This document shows positions 27,821 to 35,654 of a stretch of 64,000 nt of DNA, in pieces. The translations under genes and the position numbers were made by a program. How positions within the stretch are numbered: the stretch's first letter is position 1; each line of letters opens with the position of its first letter. The stretch is from CAJCJE01 sp036494465 (lineage in GTDB: Bacteria; Actinomycetota; Actinomycetes; Mycobacteriales; Pseudonocardiaceae). The stretch is taken from positions 20,662 to 84,661 of the forward strand of contig DASXOJ010000176.1 in NCBI GenBank assembly GCA_036494465.1, given 5' to 3'. The notes beneath the pieces were generated by a model. That model saw only the letters and a program-made list of their open reading frames with translations, did not search any database and was not told the DNA's origin.

Positions 27821-28660
27821 ATGATGTCACTCATGACGCACACCGCCCGCCGCATGTTCGAGCTCCTGGAGCCGATCTGCCTGGTCACGTTCTTGGCCGA
27901 CGAGTGCAACGAGGAGCTGGCCGCGCTCGGCCACCGCACCTACTGGGACGGCTACTTCGCCAGCCGCGCCGCACCATTGGGGCAGGTGCCCGCGGAAGTC
28001 GTGCACGCGGCCTTCTACAACTTCGCCGACGGAGAAGCCGCGCGGCACATCCCGAGCGCGTGGGAGACGATCCCGCCCGAGGAGTCCGTGGCCGCGCGAC
28101 GGCGGGGCAGCGCACGCTCCTTGCGGCGGATCCTCGGCGACGAACTGGCCGGCTCCCCGGGCCTGGTGCGCGCCGCCGACCTCACCACCAAAGCCGCGAC
28201 GAGCGCGCCCACCGCAGGTCGGATGATGTACGCCGGGCTGCGCACCCTGCCGGTGCCGAGCGACCCGGTCGCCCGGCTGTGGCACTGCGCGACCATGCTG
28301 CGCGAGCACCGCGGCGACGGACACATCGCCGCTCTCGTCGGTGCGGGCATCGGCGGCACGGAGTCGCACGTGCTTGCCGCGATCGAGCTGGGCATCCACC
28401 CGCCGGAGTCGTTCGGGCGCGTCCAGCACCTGCCGAAGCAGCGGCTGGCCGAGGTCATGGCCGGCCTGCGCGAACGCGGGCTCGTCGACACCGAGGGCCA
28501 CTTCACCGACGCAGGCCGCGAGACCAAGGAACGCATCGAAGCCCTGACCGACGAGCTCGCCGCCCCGCCCTACAACGCCCTGTCGCCTGCCGAGCTGGAC
28601 GAACTGGTCACCGCACTCGAACCCATCACCGCAACCGTCGTTGCCGCCGGATCGCAGTAA
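27821..28660 (+). CDS. SCO6745-family protein
   Basis: A cytosolic 279-residue helical protein starting ARRMFELLEPICLVTFLADE, typical of actinobacterial SCO6745-like proteins, some annotated as SalK. Further family-like segments are EVVHAAFYNF and AALVGAGIGGTESHV. The C-terminal third looks like a winged helix (HLPKQRLAEVMAGLRERGLV), so a MarR-like regulatory role is possible, but no function is established. The start could be 27821 or the ATG at 27833, which lies nearer the conserved part. Its stop directly precedes the perfect palindrome of the ech promoter. Confidence 0.7.
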   Translation: MMSLMTHTARRMFELLEPICLVTFLADECNEELAALGHRTYWDGYFASRAAPLGQVPAEVVHAAFYNFADGEAARHIPSAWETIPPEESVAARRRGSARSLRRILGDELAGSPGLVRAADLTTKAATSAPTAGRMMYAGLRTLPVPSDPVARLWHCATMLREHRGDGHIAALVGAGIGGTESHVLAAIELGIHPPESFGRVQHLPKQRLAEVMAGLRERGLVDTEGHFTDAGRETKERIEALTDELAAPPYNALSPAELDELVTALEPITATVVAAGSQ

Positions 28661-28695
28661 CCTCTCGTATATCAGGTACCCTGATATACGAGAGG
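28661..28695. promoter_or_regulatory. Perfect 16-bp inverted repeat upstream of ech
   Basis: CCTCTCGTATATCAGG at 28661-28676 and CCTGATATACGAGAGG at 28680-28695 are perfect reverse complements with TAC between them. The element begins one base after the SCO6745-like stop and ends 12 bases before the ech ATG, overlapping the ribosome-site region. Size and symmetry suit a dimeric repressor such as the MarR-type regulators of hydroxycinnamate genes. As RNA it would also fold into a hairpin next to the ribosome site. No cognate regulator gene is adjacent. Confidence 0.75.
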
Positions 28696-28707
28696 TGGGA
28701 GGCGGAG

Positions 28708-29541
28708 ATGAACCAACCGTGGGGTGAGACCGTCCTCGTCGAGTTCGACGAGGGCATCGCCTGGGTGACGTTGAACCGGCCGGAGAAACGCAACGCGATG
28801 AACCCGGCGCTCAACGACGAGATGGTCCGCGTGCTCGACCACCTCGAAGGCGACGAACGGTGCCGCGTGCTCGTGCTCACCGGCGCGGGCGAGGCATTCT
28901 CCGCGGGAATGGATCTCAAGGAGTACTTTCGCGACGTCGACGCGACCGGCAGCGCGGCCGTCCAGGCCAAGGTGCGCAGGGCCAGCGCCGAATGGCAGTG
29001 GAAACGCCTGTCGAACTGGCTCAAACCCACCATCGCCATGGTCAACGGCTGGTGCTTCGGCGGCGCGTTCACCCCGCTGGTCGCCTGCGATCTCGCCTTC
29101 GCCAGCGAAACGGCGCAGTTCGGCCTGTCCGAGGTCAACTGGGGTATTCCGCCCGGCGGCGTGGTGTCCCGCGCGCTCGCCGCCACGGTCAGCAGGCGCG
29201 ATGCGCTCTACCACATCATGACCGGCGAACCGTTCGACGGCCGCGCGGCAGCCGCGATGCGCCTGGTCAACGAGGCAGTACCGGCCGAGAAGTTGCGCGA
29301 GCGCACCAGAGCCGTCGCCGCCAAACTCGCCGCAGGCAACCCGGCCGTGCTGCACGCCGCCAAGGTCGGCTACAAGATCGCCGCCGAAATGCCCTGGGAA
29401 CAGGCCGAGGACTACCTCTACGCCAAACTCGAACAGTCCCAGTTCGTGGATGGCGCGGGCGCTCGCGCCAAAGGCATGAGCCAGTTCCTCGACGACAAGA
29501 CCTACCGGCCTGGCCTGGCAGCGTTCGACCCGGCAGGGTAG
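28708..29541 (+). CDS. ech: Feruloyl/p-coumaroyl-CoA hydratase-lyase (vanillin-forming)
   Basis: A 277-residue crotonase-fold enzyme that hydrates the side-chain double bond of feruloyl- or coumaroyl-CoA and cleaves it to vanillin or 4-hydroxybenzaldehyde plus acetyl-CoA. The start follows GGGAGGCGGAG. Motifs include RPEKRNAMNP, AFSAGMDLKEYF, NGWCFGGAFTPLVACDLAFA and LSEVNWGIPPGGVV. Glu142 and Tyr73 correspond to the catalytic Glu143 and Tyr75 of Pseudomonas HCHL. The whole sequence looks near-identical to Amycolatopsis Ech. It is followed by an amidohydrolase and fcs; the perfect palindrome upstream is the likely control site. Confidence 0.95.
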   Translation: MNQPWGETVLVEFDEGIAWVTLNRPEKRNAMNPALNDEMVRVLDHLEGDERCRVLVLTGAGEAFSAGMDLKEYFRDVDATGSAAVQAKVRRASAEWQWKRLSNWLKPTIAMVNGWCFGGAFTPLVACDLAFASETAQFGLSEVNWGIPPGGVVSRALAATVSRRDALYHIMTGEPFDGRAAAAMRLVNEAVPAEKLRERTRAVAAKLAAGNPAVLHAAKVGYKIAAEMPWEQAEDYLYAKLEQSQFVDGAGARAKGMSQFLDDKTYRPGLAAFDPAG

Positions 29542-29546
29542 GCGGC

Positions 29547-30431
29547 ATGGACCTCGACGAGTTGGTCGCGATCGATGTGCACGTGCACGCCGAAATCTCC
29601 GCCGATGGCCACTCCGCGCTCCCGCCCCGGCTCGCCGAGGCAGCCAGCAAGTACTTCGGCGCCGACAACGCCAGACCGACCATCGCCGAAGTCGCCGCTC
29701 GCTACCGGGCCGCCCGAATGGCCTGCGTGCTGTTCACCGTCGACGCCGAGTCCGCGACCGGCCACCCGCCCATCGCCAACACCGAAATCGCCCGCGCCGC
29801 GGCACAGCACCCCGACGCCCTCATCCCCTTCGCCAGCCTCGACCCGGCCCGAGGTGCGAGCGCGGTCAGCGAAGCCACCCGCCTCGTGTCCGAAGAAGGC
29901 GTCCGAGGCTTCAAGTTCCACCCCAGCCTGCAAGGCTTCGCCCCCTCCGACCGCAACGCCTACCCCCTCTACGAAGCCATCCAGGCAGCGGGCGTACCCG
30001 TGTTGTTCCACAGTGGACAAACCGGCATCGGTGCAGGCGTGCGCGGCGGCGGAGGCATCCGGCTCAAGTACAGCAACCCGATGGAGCTCGACGACGTCGC
30101 CGTCGACTTCCCGGACCTGACCATCATCATCGCGCACCCGTCGTTCCCCTGGCAGGACGAGGCATTGGCGGTCGCCGTGCACAAACCCAACGTGTACATC
30201 GACCTGTCGGGCTGGTCGCCCAGGTACTTCCCGCCCCAGCTCGTCCGCTACGCCAACTCGCTGTTGCAGGACAAGGTGCTGTTCGGGTCGGACTTCCCGC
30301 TGATCACCCCGGAACGCTGGCTGCGCGACTTCGAGGCGTTGGACATCAAAGACACCGTCCGGCCCAAGATCCTCAAGGACAACGCGATCCGCGCACTGCG
30401 CCTGACCACCGGGAGCGACGTTCATGCGTGA
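29547..30431 (+). CDS. Amidohydrolase-superfamily hydrolase in ech-fcs operon (CouO-like)
   Basis: A metal-dependent hydrolase of 294 residues starting five bases after ech. It has IDVHVHAE near residue 9 (HxH), FKFHPSLQGF, IIAHPSFPWQDE and LFGSDFPLIT, the COG2159-type pattern. In Rhodococcus the homologous position is held by CouO, which cleaves a 4-hydroxyphenyl-beta-ketoacyl-CoA in the retro-Claisen route of coumarate breakdown; decarboxylation is the other common reaction of this superfamily. Its place between ech and fcs indicates a hydroxycinnamate role. The exact substrate is inferred. It overlaps the fcs start by 8 bases. Confidence 0.8.
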   Translation: MDLDELVAIDVHVHAEISADGHSALPPRLAEAASKYFGADNARPTIAEVAARYRAARMACVLFTVDAESATGHPPIANTEIARAAAQHPDALIPFASLDPARGASAVSEATRLVSEEGVRGFKFHPSLQGFAPSDRNAYPLYEAIQAAGVPVLFHSGQTGIGAGVRGGGGIRLKYSNPMELDDVAVDFPDLTIIIAHPSFPWQDEALAVAVHKPNVYIDLSGWSPRYFPPQLVRYANSLLQDKVLFGSDFPLITPERWLRDFEALDIKDTVRPKILKDNAIRALRLTTGSDVHA

Positions 30432-31887
30432 CCAAGGACTCGGTTCCTGGCCGGCCCGCCGAGCCCGTATGACCCCCGGCGCGATCGCGATCCGCCACAA
30501 CGACACCGAACTCACCTATGCCGACCTCGAATCCCGGGTAGCCGCCCTCGCGGCGGGCCTGCACGCGACCGGCATCCGCACAGGCGACCGAGTCGCCTAT
30601 CTGGGCCCCAACCGTCCCGTCTACCTCGACCTGCTGTTCGCATGTGGACGGTTGGGCGCGATCTTCGTCCCGGTCAACTTCCGCCTCACCGCACCGGAAA
30701 TCGACCACGTCCTCGCCGACTCCGGCGCCACCCTCTTCATCCACGCCCCCGACTACCCCCATCCCACCACGATCCCCTCTCTGGTGGCAGGCGACACGGT
30801 CCCCCTCCCCGGTGACCCCCTCGACGCTGTGCTGGTTGGGGATGGCCCGGTGGACCTGGCTGACCCCTGCCTGATCATGTACACCTCGGGCAGCACCGGC
30901 CGACCCAAAGGCGCCGTTCTCACCCACGGCAACCTCATCTGGAACAGCGTGAACGTGCTCGTCGAAATGGATCTCGCCGGCGACGAGCAGACCCTGGTCA
31001 CCGCGCCCATGTTCCACATCGCCGCGCTGTCCATGACCTGCCTGCCCACGTTGCTCAAGGGCGGCACCGTGATCCTGCGCGAGAAGTTCGACCCAGGCGC
31101 CGTGCTCGCCACGATCGAACGCGACCGCGTCACGTTCATGTTCGGCGTGCCCACCATGTTCAACGCCCTGTCCGCGCACGAGAACTTCGCCACCACCGAC
31201 CTGAGCAGCGTGCGGCGCTTCATCTCCGGCGGCGCGGCGGCGCCCGAGGAGACCCTGCGCCGGTTCCTGCGCAGGGAAATCGTCATCACCCAGGGCTACG
31301 GCCTCACCGAAACCGCGCCCGGCGTGCTCACCCAGGACGTCGCGCACGTGTTCAGCAAGGTCGGCTCGGTGGGCGTGCCGTCCTTCTTCACCGACGTGCG
31401 CATCGTCGACCCCGACGACAACGGACGCGGCGAAGTCGCGGTCAGCGGACCGAACGTGACCCCCGGCTACTGGAAAAACCCGGCTGCTACAGCGGATGCG
31501 GTGCGCGAGGGCTGGTTCCACTCCGGCGACATCGCCACCCGCGACGAGGACGGCTACTACTACCTCGTCGACCGAGTCACGGACATGATCATCTCCGGTG
31601 GCGAGAACATCTACCCCACCGAGGTCGAGAACGAGATCCACGATTTCGCGGGCATCGCCGAATGCGCCGTCATCGGCGTCCCCGACGACCACTGGGGCGA
31701 AGTCGGCCGGGCAGTCGTTCGCGTCCAACCCGGCGCCAGCGTCGAGCCCGGGGAACTGCTGGAGTTCCTGCGCACGCGCCTGGCCGGTTACAAGGTCCCG
31801 AAATCCGTGGTGTTCGTCGACGACTTCCCGACCACCGGCTCCGGCAAGATCCGCAAGAACGTGCTGCGCGAACGCTACGGGCGGTAG
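30424..31887 (+). CDS. fcs: Feruloyl-CoA synthetase
   Basis: An AMP-forming acyl-CoA synthetase of 487 residues that activates ferulate, coumarate or caffeate with ATP and CoA. It begins MRDQGLGSWPARRARMTP, as the Amycolatopsis enzyme does. Motifs: MYTSGSTGRPKGAVLTHGN (P-loop), QGYGLTETAPG, GWFHSGDIA, and the C-terminal PTTGSGKIRKNVL with the catalytic Lys. The overlap with the upstream hydrolase gene indicates one transcript. Together with ech it forms the CoA-dependent, non-beta-oxidative ferulate pathway. Confidence 0.93.
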   Translation: MRDQGLGSWPARRARMTPGAIAIRHNDTELTYADLESRVAALAAGLHATGIRTGDRVAYLGPNRPVYLDLLFACGRLGAIFVPVNFRLTAPEIDHVLADSGATLFIHAPDYPHPTTIPSLVAGDTVPLPGDPLDAVLVGDGPVDLADPCLIMYTSGSTGRPKGAVLTHGNLIWNSVNVLVEMDLAGDEQTLVTAPMFHIAALSMTCLPTLLKGGTVILREKFDPGAVLATIERDRVTFMFGVPTMFNALSAHENFATTDLSSVRRFISGGAAAPEETLRRFLRREIVITQGYGLTETAPGVLTQDVAHVFSKVGSVGVPSFFTDVRIVDPDDNGRGEVAVSGPNVTPGYWKNPAATADAVREGWFHSGDIATRDEDGYYYLVDRVTDMIISGGENIYPTEVENEIHDFAGIAECAVIGVPDDHWGEVGRAVVRVQPGASVEPGELLEFLRTRLAGYKVPKSVVFVDDFPTTGSGKIRKNVLRERYGR

Positions 31888-31903
31888 CGTTCGCGCAACA
31901 CTC

Positions 31904-33424
31904 CTACTTCGCGAGCGTGCAGCCGTAGCGGTTGAGCTGGAGCACCGAACCTGTGAAACAGCCTGGAATCATGTCGATCTGCTCGCCGTAAGCGGCTGCC
32001 GGCACCGAGGTCACCTTGCCATCAGCCCCGACCTCACACGGATTCCCATCCGAACACGCGGCGCCGTTCCCCTGATTGCTGGTGTTGTGCACCCCGACGA
32101 TCGTGTTGCCGTCCGGCGCCACCATCGCCGACCCGGACATGCCCGGACCGAGGACGCAGTCGTCGGACCCGACGGTGCGCACCGCGTCGTCCAGTTGGTA
32201 ACCGCCCTCGCGCAGGTGCGGCACCACCGCGTTGAGCGTGCACGACTCCCGGTACGCGCCGGTCAACACGGCGAGATTCTCGTTGGCGGACATCGGTTTC
32301 CTGCTCACGGTGAACACCGTGGCGTGCGCTGCGGCGAGTTGCGCGTAGGTCTTGTCCAACCGGTAGAGCGCGACATCCGTGCCGGTCATCGTCGCGTACG
32401 CCAACCGCGTCGCGTTCGCGGTCGCCTGGTCGTAACCGTCATGATCGGCGATCCCGATCGGAAAGTCGGCAGGCTGATCCACCAACGCCGAACCAACAAC
32501 GGGCCGATCGCCCTGCACACAGTGGCCATTGGTCAGCAGCAGCGCGGCATCGTTCGCTCGCGCGTCCGGCATCCGCACCACCGACCCCATGCACCCGTTG
32601 ACACTCACCTCACCAGCCAACGACGGTTGGGTCACCTCCGGCGGCACGTTCTTGCCGGAAACGATGTCGTTGATCCAGTCCGCGTGCACCGGCACGTTCT
32701 CGTAGATCGTCGGTTGGCCGTCGTCGCCCGAATCCACGGTCCCGGCCAGCACCCACTTCCCGTCCTGCTGGACCACCAGCGGTCCACCCGAGTCCATGTT
32801 CGTCGCCGCGACCGACCCGTCCGCCGCGCCCGCGCAGAACTCCTTACCGGGCACCGGCCCCGCCGAACACTTCGCGTCCGGCTGCACAACCGTGTCGGCC
32901 TGGCGCAGCCCGTCCGGGAAACACGAAGGCTGGTTCTGCTCGCAGGTCATACCCCACCCCATGATCCGCACCGGCGCACCGACCGACGGCACCGCCTTCG
33001 CCACGGAGATCGGCGTGCCCGACACCGGCGTCTTCAGGTGCAACAAGGCGAGGTCGGCACCCCACATGCCGCCCGGCGACCGGTTCACCGCCAGTCGGTA
33101 GAACTTGTCCACGTCCGCGACCTGGCCGCCGGAACTCGCACTCAGCGACCCCACCCGCACCTGCCATCCGGGTGGCGTAGCCACCGGCGCCTGGTTGGGC
33201 GTCTGCGCGCAGTGACTTGCCGTCAACACCCACCGCGCGGCAAGCAGTTCGCCACCACACGCGTGCTTGTCCGCGCGCGGCGAATCCGGTTCCTCGACCG
33301 AAACCATGAACGAATACGGCTGCGTAGCCACCGACCCACCGGCGATCGCCGACGCGGGCAACGCAACAGCGACAGTGCCGGTCACGGCAAACCCGCCGGC
33401 CAACAAGAGTTTGAGTAGCTTCAT
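31904..33424 (-). CDS. Secreted protease with two trypsin-like domains
   Basis: About 506 residues from the ATG at 33424 (a GTG lies three codons upstream). The signal peptide MKLLKLLLAGGFAVTGTVAV is followed after ASA by IAGGSVATQPY, resembling a trypsin-like N-terminus. Domain 1 (about 30-260) carries TASHC, GADLALLHL and NMDSGGPL, a full His-Asp-Ser triad. Domain 2 (about 270-500) again has LLTNGHC, GTDVALYRL and GPGMSGSAMV, a second full triad with a glutamyl-endopeptidase-like SGS loop. Cysteines are paired in both halves. Tandem intact S1 domains are uncommon. It converges with fcs 16 bases away. Confidence 0.85.
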   Translation of the reverse strand: MKLLKLLLAGGFAVTGTVAVALPASAIAGGSVATQPYSFMVSVEEPDSPRADKHACGGELLAARWVLTASHCAQTPNQAPVATPPGWQVRVGSLSASSGGQVADVDKFYRLAVNRSPGGMWGADLALLHLKTPVSGTPISVAKAVPSVGAPVRIMGWGMTCEQNQPSCFPDGLRQADTVVQPDAKCSAGPVPGKEFCAGAADGSVAATNMDSGGPLVVQQDGKWVLAGTVDSGDDGQPTIYENVPVHADWINDIVSGKNVPPEVTQPSLAGEVSVNGCMGSVVRMPDARANDAALLLTNGHCVQGDRPVVGSALVDQPADFPIGIADHDGYDQATANATRLAYATMTGTDVALYRLDKTYAQLAAAHATVFTVSRKPMSANENLAVLTGAYRESCTLNAVVPHLREGGYQLDDAVRTVGSDDCVLGPGMSGSAMVAPDGNTIVGVHNTSNQGNGAACSDGNPCEVGADGKVTSVPAAAYGEQIDMIPGCFTGSVLQLNRYGCTLAK

Positions 33425-33515
33425 GCCGATCACGGTGCCCACGCGATGTGCGCGCTCGGTGATCAGATTGTCACAGCTCCGCTGTAAATTCCGAATTATT
33501 TGGTTTGCGAGGGCA

Positions 33516-33681
33516 AACTCCAAGACTTGGAGAAATTTGGAGCTGCTTGGAGTTGTACTTTGCGTGACGATCGACTACCTAGAGTACAACTCCAAGATTT
33601 GGAGTTGTTTGGAGTTGCTTGGAGTTGGCAGGTCACCCGATCGTCTACTGCAACTCCAAAGTTAATTTGGATTTGGAGTTG
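33516..33681 (+). repeat. Array of TTGGAGTTG direct and inverted repeats upstream of fic
   Basis: TTGGAGTTG occurs at 33547, 33599, 33609, 33619 and 33673; its complement CAACTCCAA at 33587 and 33651, with AACTCCAA at 33516 and degenerate copies at 33528 and 33538. Three copies (33599, 33609, 33619) are spaced exactly 10 bases apart. Two outward-facing pairs form long palindromes with CGATCG in each loop: 13-bp arms 33546-33558/33584-33596, and 9-bp arms 33619-33627/33651-33659. The stretch is AT-rich against its surroundings and lies between the protease start and the Fic gene, so it is probably a multi-site operator. Confidence 0.85.
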
Positions 33682-33734
33682 CATGACCTAGGCTGAGTGT
33701 GGCGGCACCCGATGATGACCTGAGGACGGAACAC

Positions 33735-35111
33735 GTGAAGCCCCCCATGCCCCCACCCACTCTCGACGAACTGCTTCGTCGGATGCAGTCGATCGACCCG
33801 TCGCGGGCGAGCCAGTTGTTGATGGGCGTCATGAACGGTGTCAGGACCGCCGGGTCGTACCTGCCGTGGGATCAATTGCGATACAGGACGCCGCCTGACC
33901 GGATGACCCATGAAGAGTGGTGGCTGGTCTGCAAGCTTGAGCGCAACTCGATGAAGCGTAGAACTCCACTGCTGGACAGGGACGGGCGAGAGTTCACCTA
34001 TGCGCTACCGGATGAGGTCCTGCGCGGGATCGACGAGGTGAACCGGAACGCGAGCGGGGTCATCTCGATCAGTGAACAGGTGACGAATCCGGCCACCCGC
34101 GATCGATACCTGGTGAACTCGTTGATGGAAGAGGCAATCACGTCGAGTCAGCTCGAAGGTGCTTCTACCGAACGCAATGTCGCCAGGGAGATGATCCGTA
34201 GTGGCAGACGGCCGAAGACTCGCGACGAAAGGATGATATTCAACAACTACAACGCCATGCAGAGGGTGCACGGGCTTCGGGACGAAGAGCTCTCTCCGGA
34301 GTTGATCTGCGAGATCCACAAAATGGTGACCGATGGAACCCTGGGCAATCCGGATGCATCGGGGAGGTTTCAGCTTCCGTCGGAACGTCGGGTTGCGGTG
34401 TACAGCCACACGGGAAACCTGCTCCACGAGCCGCCACCTGCGGAGGAGCTTTCCGAGCGCGTGCAGCGTCTCTGCGACTTCGCCAACGAGAGCAGCGACG
34501 AGGGCCACTACATACCGCCCGTGCTGCGGGCGATAACCCTGCATTTCATGTTGAGTTACGACCACCCGTTCGAAGACGGCAACGGTCGGACTGCTCGGGT
34601 CCTGTTCTACTGGTCGATGTTGCGGCAGGGCTATTGGCTGACCGAGTTCCTTGCGATATCGAAGATCCTTCGTGGCGCACCGGGCAAATACGGTTACAGC
34701 TTCCTGCACACCGAACATGACGACAACGATCTGACCCACTTTCACATATATCACCTCAGTGTGGTGCAGCGGGCGATCCGGGAGCTGCACGAGTACCTCG
34801 CGCGAAAGATGGACGAGATACGGGGCCTGCAGCGGTCGTTGGCGATGCTGCCCGGCGAGTTCAATCATCGGCAGGTCGCTCTGCTGGAGAACGCCGTGCG
34901 GCGGCCGGGCCAGATCTACACGGCGGTCTCGCACTCCAGCAGCCACAACGTCACCGTCGAGACGGCGCGACAAGATCTCACGTCACTGGAGAAACGGGAC
35001 CTGTTGCAGCGAACGAAGGTGGGCCACGCGTATGCCTGGATTCCCCATCCGGCGCTGGCCGACCGCCTTGATCAACGACCGGCCGCCGCTGTCGACCCGG
35101 ATCCGCGGTAG
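33735..35111 (+). CDS. fic: Fic-domain protein (class II AMP-transferase-like)
   Basis: A Fic protein of 458 residues from the GTG at 33735 (GAGGA about 9 bases upstream); a GTG at 33699 would add 12 residues. The N-terminal Fic_N part carries the inhibitory helix TSSQLEGAS near residue 137, whose Glu blocks the active site in class II proteins. The Fic core has HPFEDGNGRTAR near residue 277 with catalytic His and phosphate-binding Gly/Arg. The C-terminal part has a winged helix (VTVETARQDLTSLEKRDLL). Relatives transfer AMP to protein hydroxyls and can be toxic or self-regulated. The TTGGAGTTG array directly upstream implies tight control, perhaps by its own HTH. Confidence 0.9.
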   Translation: MKPPMPPPTLDELLRRMQSIDPSRASQLLMGVMNGVRTAGSYLPWDQLRYRTPPDRMTHEEWWLVCKLERNSMKRRTPLLDRDGREFTYALPDEVLRGIDEVNRNASGVISISEQVTNPATRDRYLVNSLMEEAITSSQLEGASTERNVAREMIRSGRRPKTRDERMIFNNYNAMQRVHGLRDEELSPELICEIHKMVTDGTLGNPDASGRFQLPSERRVAVYSHTGNLLHEPPPAEELSERVQRLCDFANESSDEGHYIPPVLRAITLHFMLSYDHPFEDGNGRTARVLFYWSMLRQGYWLTEFLAISKILRGAPGKYGYSFLHTEHDDNDLTHFHIYHLSVVQRAIRELHEYLARKMDEIRGLQRSLAMLPGEFNHRQVALLENAVRRPGQIYTAVSHSSSHNVTVETARQDLTSLEKRDLLQRTKVGHAYAWIPHPALADRLDQRPAAAVDPDPR

Positions 35112-35122
35112 CTGTCTGTCGC

Positions 35123-35632
35123 CTAATCGGTGCCGGGGATCGTCGCCCGGCGCGTCGCGGAGAGATTGCCGAGCACCGCAATCCCGTGTTGCAGATCGTC
35201 GCGGAACACCGAACGAGCTTCGGGCGGCAGACCGGAGAGCAGTTCGCGCTCGATCTCCAGCACCAGCGGATTGCACTGCGCGAGTAGCTCGCGACCCGTG
35301 TCGGTGAGGCGTGCGAGCAGGATGCGTTTGTTGCCTTCCTGCGGCTCGCGCGCGATCACGCCGCGCTTCTCCAGACTGAGCACCATCTCGTGCATGGTCT
35401 GCGGGCGCAGGAACGAGCGCCGCGCGAGCTGCGCCGAGGACAGCGGACCTCTGCTTTCCAGCACGGTCAACGCGGTGTACTGCAGTGTTGTCACGCCGAG
35501 CGGCCGAAGGGCGTCGTCCATCAACGCCCTGATGACCAGTTCCAGTCGCTTCACCAGGTACAGCGTCAGAGGCATTTCGGCCCCCGCAAGGACGCCGTCG
35601 GTGCTGGAGGCCCGCTCGGTTTCGGTGTTCAC
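35123..35632 (-). CDS. MarR-family transcriptional regulator
   Basis: A 169-residue winged-helix repressor. Helices LYLVKRLELVIRALMDDAL lead into LSSAQLARRSFLRPQTMHEMV (recognition helix) and the wing EKRGVIAREPQEGNKRILL. It lies 22 bases downstream of the MFS gene on the same strand, so it is probably co-transcribed with the exporter and controls it. It could also be the missing regulator of the ech-fcs palindrome 7 kb away, but nothing in the sequence ties the two. Confidence 0.88.
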   Translation of the reverse strand: MNTETERASSTDGVLAGAEMPLTLYLVKRLELVIRALMDDALRPLGVTTLQYTALTVLESRGPLSSAQLARRSFLRPQTMHEMVLSLEKRGVIAREPQEGNKRILLARLTDTGRELLAQCNPLVLEIERELLSGLPPEARSVFRDDLQHGIAVLGNLSATRRATIPGTD

Positions 35633-35654
35633 CAGGCCATGATCTCACCTGCCG

